This document shows positions 11,156 to 23,664 of a stretch of DNA of 64,000 nt, one piece after another (position 1 is the stretch's first letter; the number at the start of each line of letters is the position of its first letter). The stretch spans positions 28,391,001 to 28,455,000 of the forward strand of contig JAPTOF010000002.1 of the NCBI GenBank assembly GCA_028554755.1, written 5' to 3'. The DNA is from Cordia subcordata (lineage: Eukaryota > Streptophyta > Magnoliopsida > Boraginales > Cordiaceae). Under the pieces are notes generated by a model. It was not told where the DNA came from and made no database searches. It saw only the letters and a program-made list of their open reading frames with translations. The translations under genes were made by a program, and so were the position numbers.

Positions 11156-13150
11156 ATGTGTGCGTTATGTATTCTTGTGTTGCTGCTTCAGCTTGAGGGG
11201 CTGCAAGGCCAACAAAGCTACGTCAATAACAGACAACTGGATTGCAACACCAACTATACGACCACTCTCGGATATGTCTGCAACGGCGCAGCCATATCCT
11301 GCCAATCTTACCTCACCTTCCGAGCCAATCCTCCTTACAACAATCCGGTCACCATCGCGTACCTTCTGGAAGCTAATGCTTCTGAGATTTCGCGGATCAA
11401 CAACATCTCACAAGTCACCTCCATCCCGGTCGACACCTTAGTTGTTGTGCCGCTCAACTGCTCCTGTTCTTGCCCGGGTTGCAACGGCTTCTATCAGCAC
11501 AATGCGTCATATGTGCTTGAGTCAACTGACACTTACTTCTCAGTCGCCAACAACACCTTCCAGGCCCTGAGTACTTGCCAGGCCATGATCGCTCAAAATA
11601 CGTACGATTATCATAATCTTTCCCCGGGGGATGAGGGTTACTGTTCCCCTGAGGAGCGCTTGCCCAACTGCCGACCAGACAGCAGCTGGGTTCAGACACC
11701 TCCTCTCGTACCCGGTAAAACCAGGCGACACCGGCAATTCCATTGCCGACATGTTCAACGTGGACGTCAACAGCATATACAACGCCAATGAGCTCTCCCT
11801 GGAGGATACCATTTTTTACTTCACCCAAATTCTGATTCCACTTAGGAGCGAACCGTTCAACATCAACACCTCTGCGTCAGCTTCCCCACCTTCTGTTCCG
11901 ATCACTCCTCTTCCATCACGGGATCGGGACAGCGATTCATCAAACAAATGGATTTATGTGGGCGTGGGAGTTGGAGCTGCTTTGTTACTACTGCTCTCGC
12001 TCTCTGGGGTTCTAGTTTGGTACTTCCGCTGTTGGCGCCACTCTCCGTCTCCTCCGCAGGAAGAGGATAAGAACCTGAAATTGGGTGAACCAGCTGCCTA
12101 TATATACCGGGCAAGCCTGAAAGCAAATCATGGCCTGAAGGCCTACACCTTGAAGATGCGATGGGGTCACTTACAGTGTACAGGTTTGAGGAATTGCAGA
12201 AGGCAACAAACTTCTTCGGAGAAGCCAACAGAATTGAAGGATCCGTTTACAAGGGTTCCTTCAAGGGCGATGAGGCTGCAGTGAAAGTGATGAAGGGGGA
12301 CATTTCTAGTGAAATCAATGTCCTCAAGCACATTAACCATTCCAACATAATAAAGCTCTCAGGCTTCTGTGCGCACCAAGGCAACACTTACCTTGTCTAT
12401 GAGTATGCGGAGAATGGCTCCCTCCGTGATTGGCTACATATCCATCATAATAAAAACAGCTCTCATTTTCAAGACGATTCTGCTACAGCAACAGTCCTTG
12501 GGTGGAAAGAGGGGGTTCAAATTGCCTGTGATGTAGCAGATGCACTGAATTACCTCCACAACTACGCCAATCCACCCTACATCCACAAAAACCTGAAGAG
12601 CAGCAACATACTTCTTGATGCTAACATGAGGGCTAAACTGGTCAACTTTGGTTTAGCACGGGCTGTCAACAAGGTTCAAAAGGATCAGGATGAGGGCAGC
12701 TTACTTATGACGAGGCATGTAGTGGGTACGCATGGGTATATGGCTCCCGAGTATATAGAAAATGGACTGGTTACCCCGAAGCTTGATGTCTTTGCACTAG
12801 GGGTGGTGATGCTGGAGCTATTATCTGGAAAAGAAGCCACTCCAACCACTCAAGATGGCAAGGATGGAGAAGAAGGGATGCTAGCTGAAATGGTAGAAGA
12901 AATTCTTGGTGGGGAGAATGTGAGAGAGAACCTGCTTAGATTTATGGATCCTTCTCTGACAAAAGAGTACCCGCTGGACTTGGTCTACTCGCTTGCCCAA
13001 CTAGCCAAGAACTGCGTGTCTCCTGATCTCAATTATCGTCCCACCATGGCGGAGGTGTTCATCAACCTGTCCACGATACTTTCATCATCACTGGACTGGG
13101 TTCCTTCTGATGAATTCGAGAACTCTGGGCCGTCAGGTCAAGGCAGATAA
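11156..13150 (+). pseudogene. LYK5: LYK5-like LysM receptor pseudokinase, two compensating frameshifts
   Basis: Single-exon-type gene. Frame 1 (11156-11630) encodes a signal peptide (MCALCILVLLLQLEGLQG) and LysM ectodomain with the CSCSCPGC Cys motif. A +1 shift lies at the G5 run 11626-11630: dropping one G restores the family phrase NLSPGMRVTVPL. Frame 2 runs through LLSYPVKPGDTGNSIADMF and a membrane helix near 11945-12020 (GVGVGAALLLLLSLSGVLVW). A -1 shift between 12086 and 12160 returns to frame 1 for the kinase domain (LTVYRFEELQKATNFF onward). The total of 1995 nt gives 664 residues if both shifts cancel, matching the length expected for LYK5-type receptors. The kinase keeps the ATP-site Lys (AAVKVM) and APE, but HRD is HKN and DFG is NFG. 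This fits LYK4/LYK5 chitin co-receptors, which signal through a partner kinase. It is either a recent pseudogene or an intact gene with homopolymer errors. Confidence 0.88.
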
Positions 13151-13829
13151 GATCAACTGTGCTGACTCTTCACCAAATAATATCAATTCTCATCACAAAT
13201 AAATGCAACAAGAATTCTGTTACCATCATGTATGTTTTGCAAATCCACCTCTATTGTATAAACTTTTTGAAATAAGTAAATGATAGATGATATAAGAAGC
13301 AAATGCTGACTGCAAGTACTAGAAGGAGTTGTTGACAGTGAGTGTTTACAAAATGAATCTGAAGAGAGCAACAGATTAGAAAGGCAGTAAACATGGTGAT
13401 TAGATAGAAGAGAAAAGATTGCTGATGCAGAAAGCTTTAAACCCAAAGGCATCAACTAATTTTCACGGGAACCGAACAACAAAAGTCGTACTTTAAACCC
13501 AAATTCTGCAATAATTTAAATGGTTTCTTGGTGCCTTAATGTACAAAATTGACCATAAAAAAACAGAAATCTCAAAACTTGTAATGTGGCTGCCAACTAG
13601 CTATCGTTACAGAGAACTTTACATGACCAATAAGTGGCAAACATAAACAAAAAGCAATCCTTTTGAGGATTTCTTTACTTCTCTTCCTTGGAAATATACA
13701 AGTATAAAATGGCAGCACCTTCCTCTCTCAGACCCCTCTTCATGGCGTTAGGTACTTTCTCAAAGGTCACCATTCTGATTATACGGACAAACTCTATCCG
13801 AAGCTTCATAGCCGCAGAAGAAAGACTTC
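13151..13829. other. Convergent intergenic region
   Basis: This is 3' flank shared by the LYK5-like gene (plus) and the DUF547 gene (minus). No coding signal or clear repeat was seen. Confidence 0.6.
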
Positions 13830-16800
13830 CTAATGATACACTCCACCTTGGGCTACTTCTTTGTGAATCAAATAACGGAAGGTTGAATCTCGCTGCAACC
13901 AATAAACATACTTCTCAGGTCGACCCTTCAGGCAAGTCCTCGTAGCTTTTTGTTGCACTTCTGGAAGACACGCAATAACTATTTCAAGAAGTCCAGCTAT
14001 ATTTAGTGACATGTCCTTTGCATAGTAGGAGAGAATCTTTGGCAGGTATATTTTTGTTTCTTTGTGAATATACGCATTGGCTTGTATGAACTCTTCTTTG
14101 GCAACTTTAAGACATTGAAATACACTTCTAGCCGTGTAAACCCACAACTGCATCCAGAAAATTGTGTATTAGCTCAGAATAATACTCTCGGTTATAATTG
14201 AACAGGAAACCTTATGTGTGCATACCGCAGGGTCAGAGTCTGTGCCTGAACAAAGGGCAAAATGAACTAGAGGCTCTGGGTATTCAATAGCATAAATATG
14301 CTTAGTGCTCCCTGCCATAAACTTCTTTCCAGGAGAGAGCAGTGTCTGTAGCCACTGTTGCAGAAAGCATTGAACTATCACTTCCAGAATCAACAAGTGA
14401 ATGTCAAGTCAACTTAGGATCAGTGACTGTGGAGACTAATAAATCATGTACATTATTTCCATGCTCCTATTAGGTAAGCGCTGGTTGACTTTAGTAGTTA
14501 TCATTCTCATGCTTATTTAAATCCTGAAAAAATGTTGATCCTGGTATAAAATTTATAAAGGACTCTGGTACCATTATAAATTACATCCTCCGTGAATACA
14601 CATTTGTGGTTACAACAAAATGACGAGTGATCTTTATTTGAAACCTCAGGAGCTTATCTTACCAAGCCAGCATTAGTTATATCCCGACAAACTAAATTCA
14701 CGGGTGTGGCAATCCTGAGGGTAATTCGAGATAAATATATTCTTTTCTTTGTACCTGTTGGGGTGAATTTGAATATCTTTAGGGCCCTAATTGATCAAGT
14801 TGCGTCTTGAGTGTATCTATAAGCCAGACCATGGAATTCAACAACTGGATTTCAAAATCTACCAGAACCACTCTTATTCCCTCAGGGTCCTGATATTCAG
14901 GAAAACCATCAGGACCAGATGTGCCAAGATCTGGCCAGAGACTGCAGGTTGGAATCTCTCTCCACCATAGTTCCAGACAATTTTATTCTACTTCCTCAGT
15001 TTTTTGTACTTAGAAATACTGGGCTGTTTCTTAGTGTTCTTTAATTGAAGAAGAGGGGAAAAAGTAACAATATTTGGCAATTGATTGGGGTATCAAATGT
15101 AATCAATATGGAGTCAAGGAAAGTAGTATAGGTGAGTGTGTACCTTAAAAAGTATGGGTGTGTGTGTGTATTATAGCAATCATATAGAAATCAATATGGA
15201 GTCAAGGAAAGTAGTATATGTGAGTGTGTGTATGTAACGATCGAGGCCGAACTATTAGCTTGCCACCACACTTGAGCCTAACCAACTAGCCCAAAATGCT
15301 TAAGCCAATGATGACAGTAGTAATGAACTCAAGCTATTATAAAGTGCACACAAATCTCACAAAGAACCGATGTGGAATGGGGCGTTATAGTGTACCTTTT
15401 TAGTATTATAGCAACCAAAAGAAGCACAAGTACATAGCAATATGGAAGTAATTAGTGGTTGCAATAAAAAATCCTTCATGCATGTGAGAAACAATTGCAG
15501 GGAGATGTTAGAAACCAACACACTAACCGGTGCTGAATAGTGTGATCGAATTCCTAAAATGGAGCATTGTATGTCATAGGCATTGATGCAATGTCCACCC
15601 ACATTATAAGCTGCCTGCAAATGAGGAGATTTAAAATACCAATCCAATGAGTTGAATATTCTGATTAATTGATGCACATGAACAAATTAGAACCTGCTTT
15701 TACCTTCAAGATGGAAGTATTTCTAATGTAGTTATGAGTTCCGTATGCTAAATAGGCCTGCAACAAGTATTTAATAGTATATCATAAGATATTGAAAGGA
15801 AAGAGAACCCTGGACAAAGAAAGAAAAATTTGAAGACTAGATTCTACCACTGCTGTTGCCCTGCCAATGAGGTATGTACAGGGAGACAATAAAAGTAAGA
15901 TTCTTAATGGAATCTTACAACCATAGGCACAATGATTAATAATCCAAACACTAGCGTTCATTTTTCCAAAAGGCCAGAATGAATACATGGTTAGCCTTTA
16001 CAATCACAAGTTTTCAAGTGGATTTAGATTATAACATAATTTGATTAACAAAGGTTGTAATACTGTATATCTTTTTATATTGTTATTGAAACTCATTAGT
16101 TTGATTTAGTTTCAACCGTACAAAAGAGTTTGCTAATATATAAAACTCATGATAAGTAAACTAGCATAACCTATATAGAATCTATCTTGAGACAGTAGAA
16201 AGTATGCCCTAAAGGAGTTTCGGGACCCATACATGCATAACCAACGCATTGTGAATGTTGATCCAGAAAGCAAGCTTCTCTTCACGCTTCATCTTATTAG
16301 GGTCAACCTTTTCCAGGCCCTTAACAAGTGACCTACACAGCGTCAAATTAAAAAACATGAGACCTTCCAGAAGGATAACCAGAGAATCCTCCTTAAGAAA
16401 TGAATTCTAATAAACTGAAGTAACTGAGATGTTCCTTTTCCTAATTATGACCAGCTGTACTTGTCTTGAGAAATTAGAAACAATTTCATTGGACATCCAA
16501 AAGAAATTCACATCAATATATCAAAAACACTCGCAATCTAGCACAGAGAAGGAGGAGAGAGGGGGAGGAAACTACTTTAACTACAAATTATTGTTCAGTA
16601 TCTCACGTAGCAAGTACTGCATTTTCTCTTCTCTGATCAACGATAAAAAATAAAAATTTCTCAGTGATGTGACGCCCTCATCATATGATCATGGCTTCGC
16701 CAACATGTTAGAACTTTAAGAGCTAGTTACAATATACATCAGAAACATAATACATTAGAGTAGTTTGAAAAACATGATCCACACCTAATTGTGGACAAAC

Positions 16801-17655
16801 CTGAACTTTTGAAGCGTAATAGCAGCGTACTTGAAACTATCATCATCTAAACATAGTTTCAAAACTTCAATCATTGAAGCATGGGGACCACTCTCATCTT
16901 TTAGTCCTTCAAATTCACTGTGCCTTGTACCTTCTTCATTACAACGTGGACTCCAACTACCAGAAAGATTTCTAGGAGAAAATGTGCTCGAGGAGGATGT
17001 TGATGAAGTAGAAGAAACTGAAAATGCTTTCTGAGCTGGACTAGGGTTAGCAAGCCTGCAGTAGATGGAAGATATGCATCTGACAATTTCTTCAGACAGT
17101 TTGTCAGGACAATTCAGGGCATCGTCCATCCGTGAAGCACCCAGATGATCTGCAAGGCTGCGGTGGCCAGAACTGACGCTCTTTCTCTCCTGTAATTGCC
17201 CATGATAAACATTTGAATAAACTCATTAAATGTAACCACGGAATGTAGCATGGGAATGCACAGCACTGAAAAAAAGATGTATAGATACATGGGAAAAACT
17301 TAAAATAGGTAATAAGTCAACTTCATTTAACAGCTCATGCGCTTACCCTTCTAGATGATGACTTTGAAGCTGCTTGAATTTGATCATTTAAACCAGCCAA
17401 AACACTTGAACGGGAGACTTGATCGTGAAGATCAACGTCACCTTTAACTGTATCATATTCCATTTTGTGATACGATACATCAGCAGTGCTTTGTAGAGGT
17501 GATCCCATCTTACGCTGTGAATTGATTCCATAGCTTCCTAATAAAGCTAGGAGCTGCTGCCCGAAAGCTTTCTGGTAGAGAGAAAGAAGATAACGTTCCA
17601 TATGCATTATTTCGACCTCAAGCATGGAAATCTCTTTCATCAGCTCGACAGAAGA
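13830..17655 (-). CDS. DUF547 / MIP1-type leucine-zipper protein (5' end incomplete)
   Basis: Minus-strand exons: 17655-17347, 17189-16801, 16332-16233, 15757-15704, 15614-15528, 14354-14226 and 14147-13830, all with GT/AG borders and consistent phases. Together they give about 461 residues. The order is: a coiled-coil segment (ELMKEISMLEVEIMHMERYL) as in MIP1-type zippers; a Ser-rich linker; then LSEEIVRCISSIYCRL; and the DUF547 core EEKLAFWINIHNALVMH, AYLAYGTHNYIRNTSILK, AAYNVGGHCINAYDIQ, IYAIEYPEPLVHFALCSG and KVAKEEFIQANAYIHK. The C-terminus reads YLIHKEVAQGGVYH. A likely upstream exon is listed separately at 19289-19364. The initiating exon was not found. Function of the family is poorly known; some members bind MADS-box proteins (ternary complex factor MIP1). 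The acceptor at 14354 is chosen from family alignment. A solo LTR lies in the 14355-15527 intron. Confidence 0.9.
15101..15232. repeat. Tandem duplication in DUF547 intron
   Basis: The phrase AATCAATATGGAGTCAAGGA followed by AAGTAGTATA and GTGAGTGTGT occurs at 15101-15140 and again at 15190-15228, about 89 bp apart. The second copy is interrupted by the 157-bp LTR-like element that starts at 15233. Confidence 0.85.
15233..15389 (+). mobile_element. 157-bp solo LTR (TRIM-like) with perfect 5-bp TSD
   Basis: The element starts TGTAACGATCGAGGCC and ends GGGGCGTTATA, a short terminal inverted repeat (TGTAAC/GTTATA) typical of LTR ends. GTGTA occurs at both 15228-15232 and 15390-15394, a perfect 5-bp TSD. 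A related copy lies at 63691-63842. The size suits the LTR of a terminal-repeat retrotransposon in miniature (TRIM). No internal domain is present, so it is read as a solo LTR. Confidence 0.75.
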
Positions 17656-19288
17656 CTGCATTGGAAATAGAAACAAGTAGGGAACTGGGGATAAGTATTC
17701 TCAAAGATCAGCAGCACATGATCATGTCTTAATCATCCTAATGGGAGGTGGGATGCAAAAATTATCTGAATATCTGTAGTTACCTTGCATTGTTTAATAG
17801 TAATTTGTAGAAAGGCAAATGTTAATGAACTTTTGACCTAGAATTTTGTGACATGTTGAAAGACACAAGTATCGGGGGGAAAAAAAATACTCTTTCAAAT
17901 TTTGCATATATTAATTTGTGCCTCTACATAATCAATTGCCTTGCAATTCTTTTCGTAACATAATCACAAATTTCATAACAGGGTTGACATATCTAGACAT
18001 GATCACTAAGTATTCAAGACTTGGCAAGAATTGTAAGTTTTAAGATGGAATTCTATAATCCTATGTGGCATCTGAAATTTGGTCTTACAAATACATTTAC
18101 TTGAGGACAAAAAAATACCCTTCTCAATAGTATCTCATCTCTTAGAGGAAATACCATATCTGATGTCAAAATTGTTAACTACATAGATGAAAATTGTAAC
18201 TTCACAGTTCCAGGAGAACGCACAAGATTCTTGCACCGAAAAAGTTTCAAGGAAGAAACAAAGTTCAGGTATGAAAATTTATGGTGCTTGTTGAATGTGT
18301 CTTGGGAATTATAACCTTTGATATTGGAGTTCCATTTGGAAGAAGTGAAGCTATGGGATCAACACGCCCTTCTCTTCCAGACTCCCAACAAACAGAAGAC
18401 TGGTCAAAGAATGTCCTCTTCATGTGTGCAGCCTATATGTCAAGAAATAAAAAGGATTACTTCAAGTTAGAAAAACCTATTCTTGAGAATTTTATAGTAT
18501 CAGTACAAGAAGCAGTCGAGTTCTTGTCGGTGAAGTAATCAAATCAGCTTTACATGAAGGCTCTTAAATTATACATATAATCAAGTGCAGATAAACTGAC
18601 ATGAGACATGACTAACCAAAGGTATGACTTCGAATAGTAGTATGCAGTTTAAGTAAGAAATGACTAGATTAATCTTCAATAACGACAACAATTGTCTTCA
18701 CAGAATGCCCAGGAATAAAAAGGTTGAATTGGGTTTCCAAACCTCAGTAGCTTGGTACAAAGTAATACAATGTTAGTTGACAATTAGTTGTGAAGCGAAT
18801 TAATTGAAAATAGCAACATTTGAGTCCGGAAAGGTAGTCAGCAAAGCCTCAGCATTCAGTTTGGGCATGTTATGTTGTAATCTATAGGAGGGTATCACAT
18901 TTTTATCCGGAAGTTCAAAATGAAACAGTGATTGTATCCATATAATCAGAAGTGCAATGAAGTCACTGGAAGAAACTAACAACTACAAACTTTGGCATTT
19001 GAATGCAATGACATTCAAATACCTTGTCTCAAATAAAGGGGCCTTAATCTTTTATAGCTTAATTGGAAATTCTACTTTGCTGGATCTGTTTCCCATCAAG
19101 AAGATCAAGCAAATCCAGATTTATCGAATAATTCCGTTAAATAAACTTTTGATTCACTTATACAGAAAGTATAACGAGATTTGAAATCAATAGACAAAAC
19201 CAAACGATGGCAGCATGTTTAGTAGACAATTGGAAACTCTTTCACTTCTCTATAGCAAAGAAAACGAAAGGTGACAAGAACCACTTAC

Positions 19289-19364
19289 GGGGTTTAAGTG
19301 CTGAGAAGGCCTAGGTGACATATTGAGCACATTATCCTTAGCCAGTTGATTGTAGTAAGCAGCA
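19289..19364 (-). CDS. Candidate upstream exon of the DUF547 gene
   Basis: On the minus strand, TTTCAG precedes and GTAAGTGG follows an open 76-nt segment encoding AAYYNQLAKDNVLNMSPRPS and five further residues. Its end phase (0) joins exactly to the exon starting at 17655. The splice sites are strong but the peptide is not a motif I can place with certainty. The first exon with the start codon should lie further right and was not recognised. Confidence 0.5.
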
Positions 19365-20409
19365 CTGAAAGGACAAAAAAAAAAAAGGCACTTCTATTTA
19401 ACAAGCAGAAAAGGGTCTACAAAAATGGTGCTCAATTAGCCATTAGTGACCTCACCAATGCAATCTTGAAGGAGATGACATTATTAATTCAGCCGTTTGA
19501 GCCCAGCAAGAACCAACTTATGCTTAGCACCAGCTAGCTTTTCGGTGCAGCACCGACACAGTTTTCACTAATGAGATTATAAGAGCAGCACCATAATTGA
19601 GCACATATCTAAGCTAAGCTGCAAGCTGAGTTCTTTTGCATTGCTCAGTTGCGGCACTCACCAAACTGATGTACCATCAAGCAGCTAAGGAGTAAAAGAA
19701 AAGCAGGGCAGCAAAAGACCATGAAATGCACACCTATTAAATATGAGCATAAGATATTATTGGAGTGGGTTACCAACACAAGATCATAAATGTTGGATGA
19801 TTCATTAATGGATCAAAATGCCATGGTGGAGAGGCAACAAAACCATTAAAAGACCCACAAAAAAAAAAAATTCAAGAATGAGTAACAATAATTGTAATTA
19901 TGGCGCATGGTGGGGAAATGAGGATGACACTAATTGTTTACTGAAAAATAATATATATATTGTAGCAGAATCAGAGAGTGGTCTACTAAATAAAAGAATC
20001 CAAAAAATAAAAAGAAGGAAAAAAACAGTGGAATTGATTAGGTGGTGGTGGGAAAGCAATTGTGAACAAATAAAGGCAGTTGTGTCAATCATGGCAGGGA
20101 CAAGAGGGGTCTCAGTGTGTGTGTTTGTGTGTGTGTGACAAGTCAACCACCCAACTAAGATCTTTGGAACAACTACTTTCGTCTACCGGTCTAGTATCCC
20201 TTTTGTCACACATGCAGTATAAAACCCATGGAAAAGGGTTTACTGTTTTTCATTGATGGTAGGACTTATTATTAACAGCGACGCAGAAATGGCCCTCAAA
20301 GCAATTGATTTTTCAAGAGCCGCTCCTCCGTCCATAGTACGCTCAATTGTAACAGACTTAAAAAATGAATTGTTACAAAATTCTAAGTTTAGGTTTTCGT
20401 TTTATTAAA

Positions 20410-20572
20410 ATAACAGTTAATTCCCGAATTGCTTGCGTACTAAGTTTTCAATATTCCTCATTCCTTACTAGACTAGCCTTAGAATTTTATCCCTTCTAGT
20501 ATTGGTCGATTTTGGATGTAATGTTGGTTGATGTGGAATGAAAATTTCTCTTAAACCCAAAAAAAAAAAAAA
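20410..20572 (+). mobile_element. LINE-type 3' tail
   Basis: AATGAAAATTTCTCTTAAACCC followed by a run of A (to 20572), after a GGTCGATTTTGGATGTAATG phrase, is in the style of plant LINE 3' ends. The 5' extent is not defined. Confidence 0.4.
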
Positions 20573-21079
20573 TCACGTATGATTATAACAAGTTTCAATA
20601 GATCTTAAACAATTTTCAAAAATTAATGTGTATATAATTTCAGTTAATTAAATTCCCATATCTTCCACACCAAAAGTATTGGATTTGTAAATTTTCATAT
20701 CCATGGCATAAGAACTATGAACATATAATGCATTAGCGAATAGTCAAAGGCAAATGTCTACAAAGAGTAGCGGAGTTGCAGTCCCGTTGACCTATACATT
20801 TTCTAAATTTAAATGTAATTTTAAGGTGTTCGTAACAGAAAATGTAATTATTTCATGATTAAGAAATAGAAAATTATATATATATATATATGTATATATT
20901 GTATTTTATAGTTTCGCCAAAGGAAATTCTTTGATTCACCTCTATTTATAGTCAAGGCATCACTTGGTTGCCAAATAAAAAGGGATAAGATTAATTTAAA
21001 GGAATCAATTTATTTTTAATATTATAAGCAAAATTTAACAATTGTAAATTATTGATATACTGAAAAAGACAACTATAGT

Positions 21080-21620
21080 TGTATGATGCCTTGAAATTGA
21101 AATCATGAGTTTTTTGATTTGGGGTCATTACATTCACCTGTTTGGACTTAGTCCATTACTAAGGAGTTCAAGAATGGATTATTATGAAGGTACGAGTTCA
21201 CTATGTAAGATTATTATAACACTTTGAGAGTATGAGTTTTTAATTTAATTTGAGATTCATTACCTTCCACCATTTAAGGTGTAAGGATGTAAGAATTACA
21301 CCTTGAAGGTACAAGTTCGGAATGTGGGATTAAAACAATACTTTGAAGGTATAAATTTCTAATTTGAGATTCATTACCTTCCACCCTTTAAAATACAAGG
21401 GCATAAGAACTGTACCTTGAAGATATGAGTTCTCAATGTCAGATCATTATATTCTCTTCCCTGGACTTAAGAATAATTTATACGTAAGGAGGGTAAGAGG
21501 ATTTAAGAATCACGCCTTAAAAGGTATGAGTTCTTGATGTGGGATTATATTCCAAGTTGAAGTGTACTAGTAGGGAGAGTCCTAGGACTTAAATGTTTCC
21601 ATTTTAAAGGGTGGGTACTC
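21080..21620. repeat. Degenerate tandem array, units about 90-125 bp
   Basis: The motif CCTTGAAGGTACAAGTTC (variants) followed by ATGTGGGATTA recurs near 21090, 21181, 21299, 21414 and 21511. A TTCATTACCTTCCACC box recurs at 21254 and 21371. The units are diverged, so this is an old minisatellite or the internal repeats of a larger element. Confidence 0.65.
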
Positions 21621-22875
21621 ACATCAAGCAAGATCATCTTTATTGATTTAGTGGTAATATTTTTCTTAATGACTTTTTCACATATAAACATTCAACATGA
21701 TATGTGTACGTTTATGGTAAAGGTAACATCTAAAAGATTAGTTTCTTTGACGGAAAGAATGCAAAATTTCAAAATCATAATTTAAGGACATGAGTTTCCA
21801 ATGAGGACAGTCACATAGATCTAGTAAGTTATTGAGTTTCCTAAGAATAAGACGCAATCCCAACCATTATGAATATTTTGGACGCAGAATTTCGTTGCTC
21901 ACCAACATCATTCGATGCCTTGGGAAAGGGATTCTTCAGCAAGCATTTTACTTTAATGAAATTAAATTAAGGAGATGAGACCTATAATTATATTATTTCC
22001 AAATCGAATCTTCTATTCTATTTTTTAGTCGTTTTTAGCACGAAAATTGTTAAATGTTATGCAATTAATGCAGGCGGTGGTCCCAATAATGACTAAAAAT
22101 TATGAAGGAGAAGACGAAGTACTGTTTTGTATGGTCAATGATATTTATAGTGTGACCTCTAAGGGACCCAAATATAATATGTTAGATATATGTAAGCATT
22201 AAACCTTTGGTACAGGCTAATACTAGAAAATTTAGCGTGGGTTTTGTTTGGATATGCATTGAAGTTAATCTCGACACTAAGTTGTTGTATACCACAAATG
22301 TGAGATCGAAATGGTTAATGAGTTGAGACTATTATTAAAGTATATTTTGAAAATTTCTCCGTTGTTCTCGTAACGAAGCTGTTGGCCATAATATTATTAC
22401 TTGTACTTCAATACTCTCGCACTGTATTGAAGTACCGGCCGGCCCGGAAGCATAGAGAAGAGAGCGCTTTGAATCTCCTTCGAAGAGGCTTACCCGAATA
22501 CTCTTTACAGAAGGAACCTAAATGGCAAGATTTGCTAAAAAAAAAGAGTATGGCATTGGGCATTCTTTTTTTTTTTTTTTTTTTTAAGTATTGGGTTTGG
22601 AAAAGCAAGAACTGGAATTATATACGAAACGGGCCTATGTGCTTGTTCATTTTCATTAGAAAGAGGGACCAAGTATGAAGCTGCGTTGGAGATTGGGCCG
22701 AGAGAGATCCACACGCACTTGGGCGGCTGCCACATTTAAGAACGGATCGTTCTTGTCTTTGGGCTGAGGACCATTTAAAAGAATGGGCTTATCTATTTCT
22801 GATTAAAATTTTGTTCTTATTCGTTAACATATCGGACAATTGACTTGCAGCTGCAATTTTTTGAATGAACTTGTG

Positions 22876-23664
22876 GCCTGTTTGGTATGATTGAATGGAT
22901 TGGAAAGGAATGGTCATTTAAGAAACAAAAAATTCAAGGCAAAATGGTCATGAAATACTTTTTTCTTTTTTCTCTGATTGGTTAAAACTATAAAAAAGCT
23001 AGAATAAAATGACTATCTTATTTGATATATTTGGTAAAATTATTTCAAAACAAAATTAGAATAGCATAAAAATCAATTCAATTAACCAAAATACACTTGT
23101 TCTTTATATTAGCATAAATTTAGACTTATATGTGACAATTATTTTTATACAATATAAACACAAACTAAAATATTCTTTGTCTTTTGATCAACAATGAAAC
23201 ATAGCGTTATTTGTTCAATCATTTTTTTATTTTTGTCACCATATTTTAATTTATTTACTTTTCTAACATAATTGAGAGAAAAGTTAGTCATCCAATAAAA
23301 CTACACCTATTTTTTGGGTGAAAAAGAGTTAAAAATGAAAAAAAAAATGTGTATTTTTAATTTTTTACTTTTTTCTTTGTAATTTTTTATTTTTTATTTG
23401 TTTAATAACGATTGAAGATTTATGAGTGCAAACGAGGAATAATAATTTTTTTGGTATTATTTTATTTTTTATGATTCCAACTTAGGTTGGAATACTTATT
23501 CCTTGGGTTTTGCTAAAGATTGGGTTTTCCTACATTTTCTTGGAAAGGCCATTCCATGGGAATGGAATTTCCAACTTCAATTAGTTCCACTAAACAAAAG
23601 AAAAGGAATGAGAAGCTAAAATGACAATTCTATTTCAAACCATTCCTACGTACCAAATGTACTA
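22876..23664. mobile_element. TIR element of about 790 bp
   Basis: The left end GCCTGTTTGGTATGATTGAA and GGATTGGAAAGGAATGGTCA pairs with the reverse complement of the right end (GACAATTCTATTTCAAACCA and TTCCTACGTACCAAATGTAC). There is no coding capacity, so it is non-autonomous. The superfamily is not assigned because no clear TSD was found. Confidence 0.55.

Noticed and set aside
12085..12176. Possible 92-nt intron that would also restore the LYK5-like frame
   Set aside because: GT/AG borders exist, but it would remove MGSLT-type sequence that looks coding, LYK5-type genes are usually intronless, and the total length fits two single-base shifts better. RNA data could still revive it.
22382..22678. 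98-codon plus-strand frame
   Set aside because: No homologous motif recognised; it runs into a poly-T tract and gives poly-Phe.
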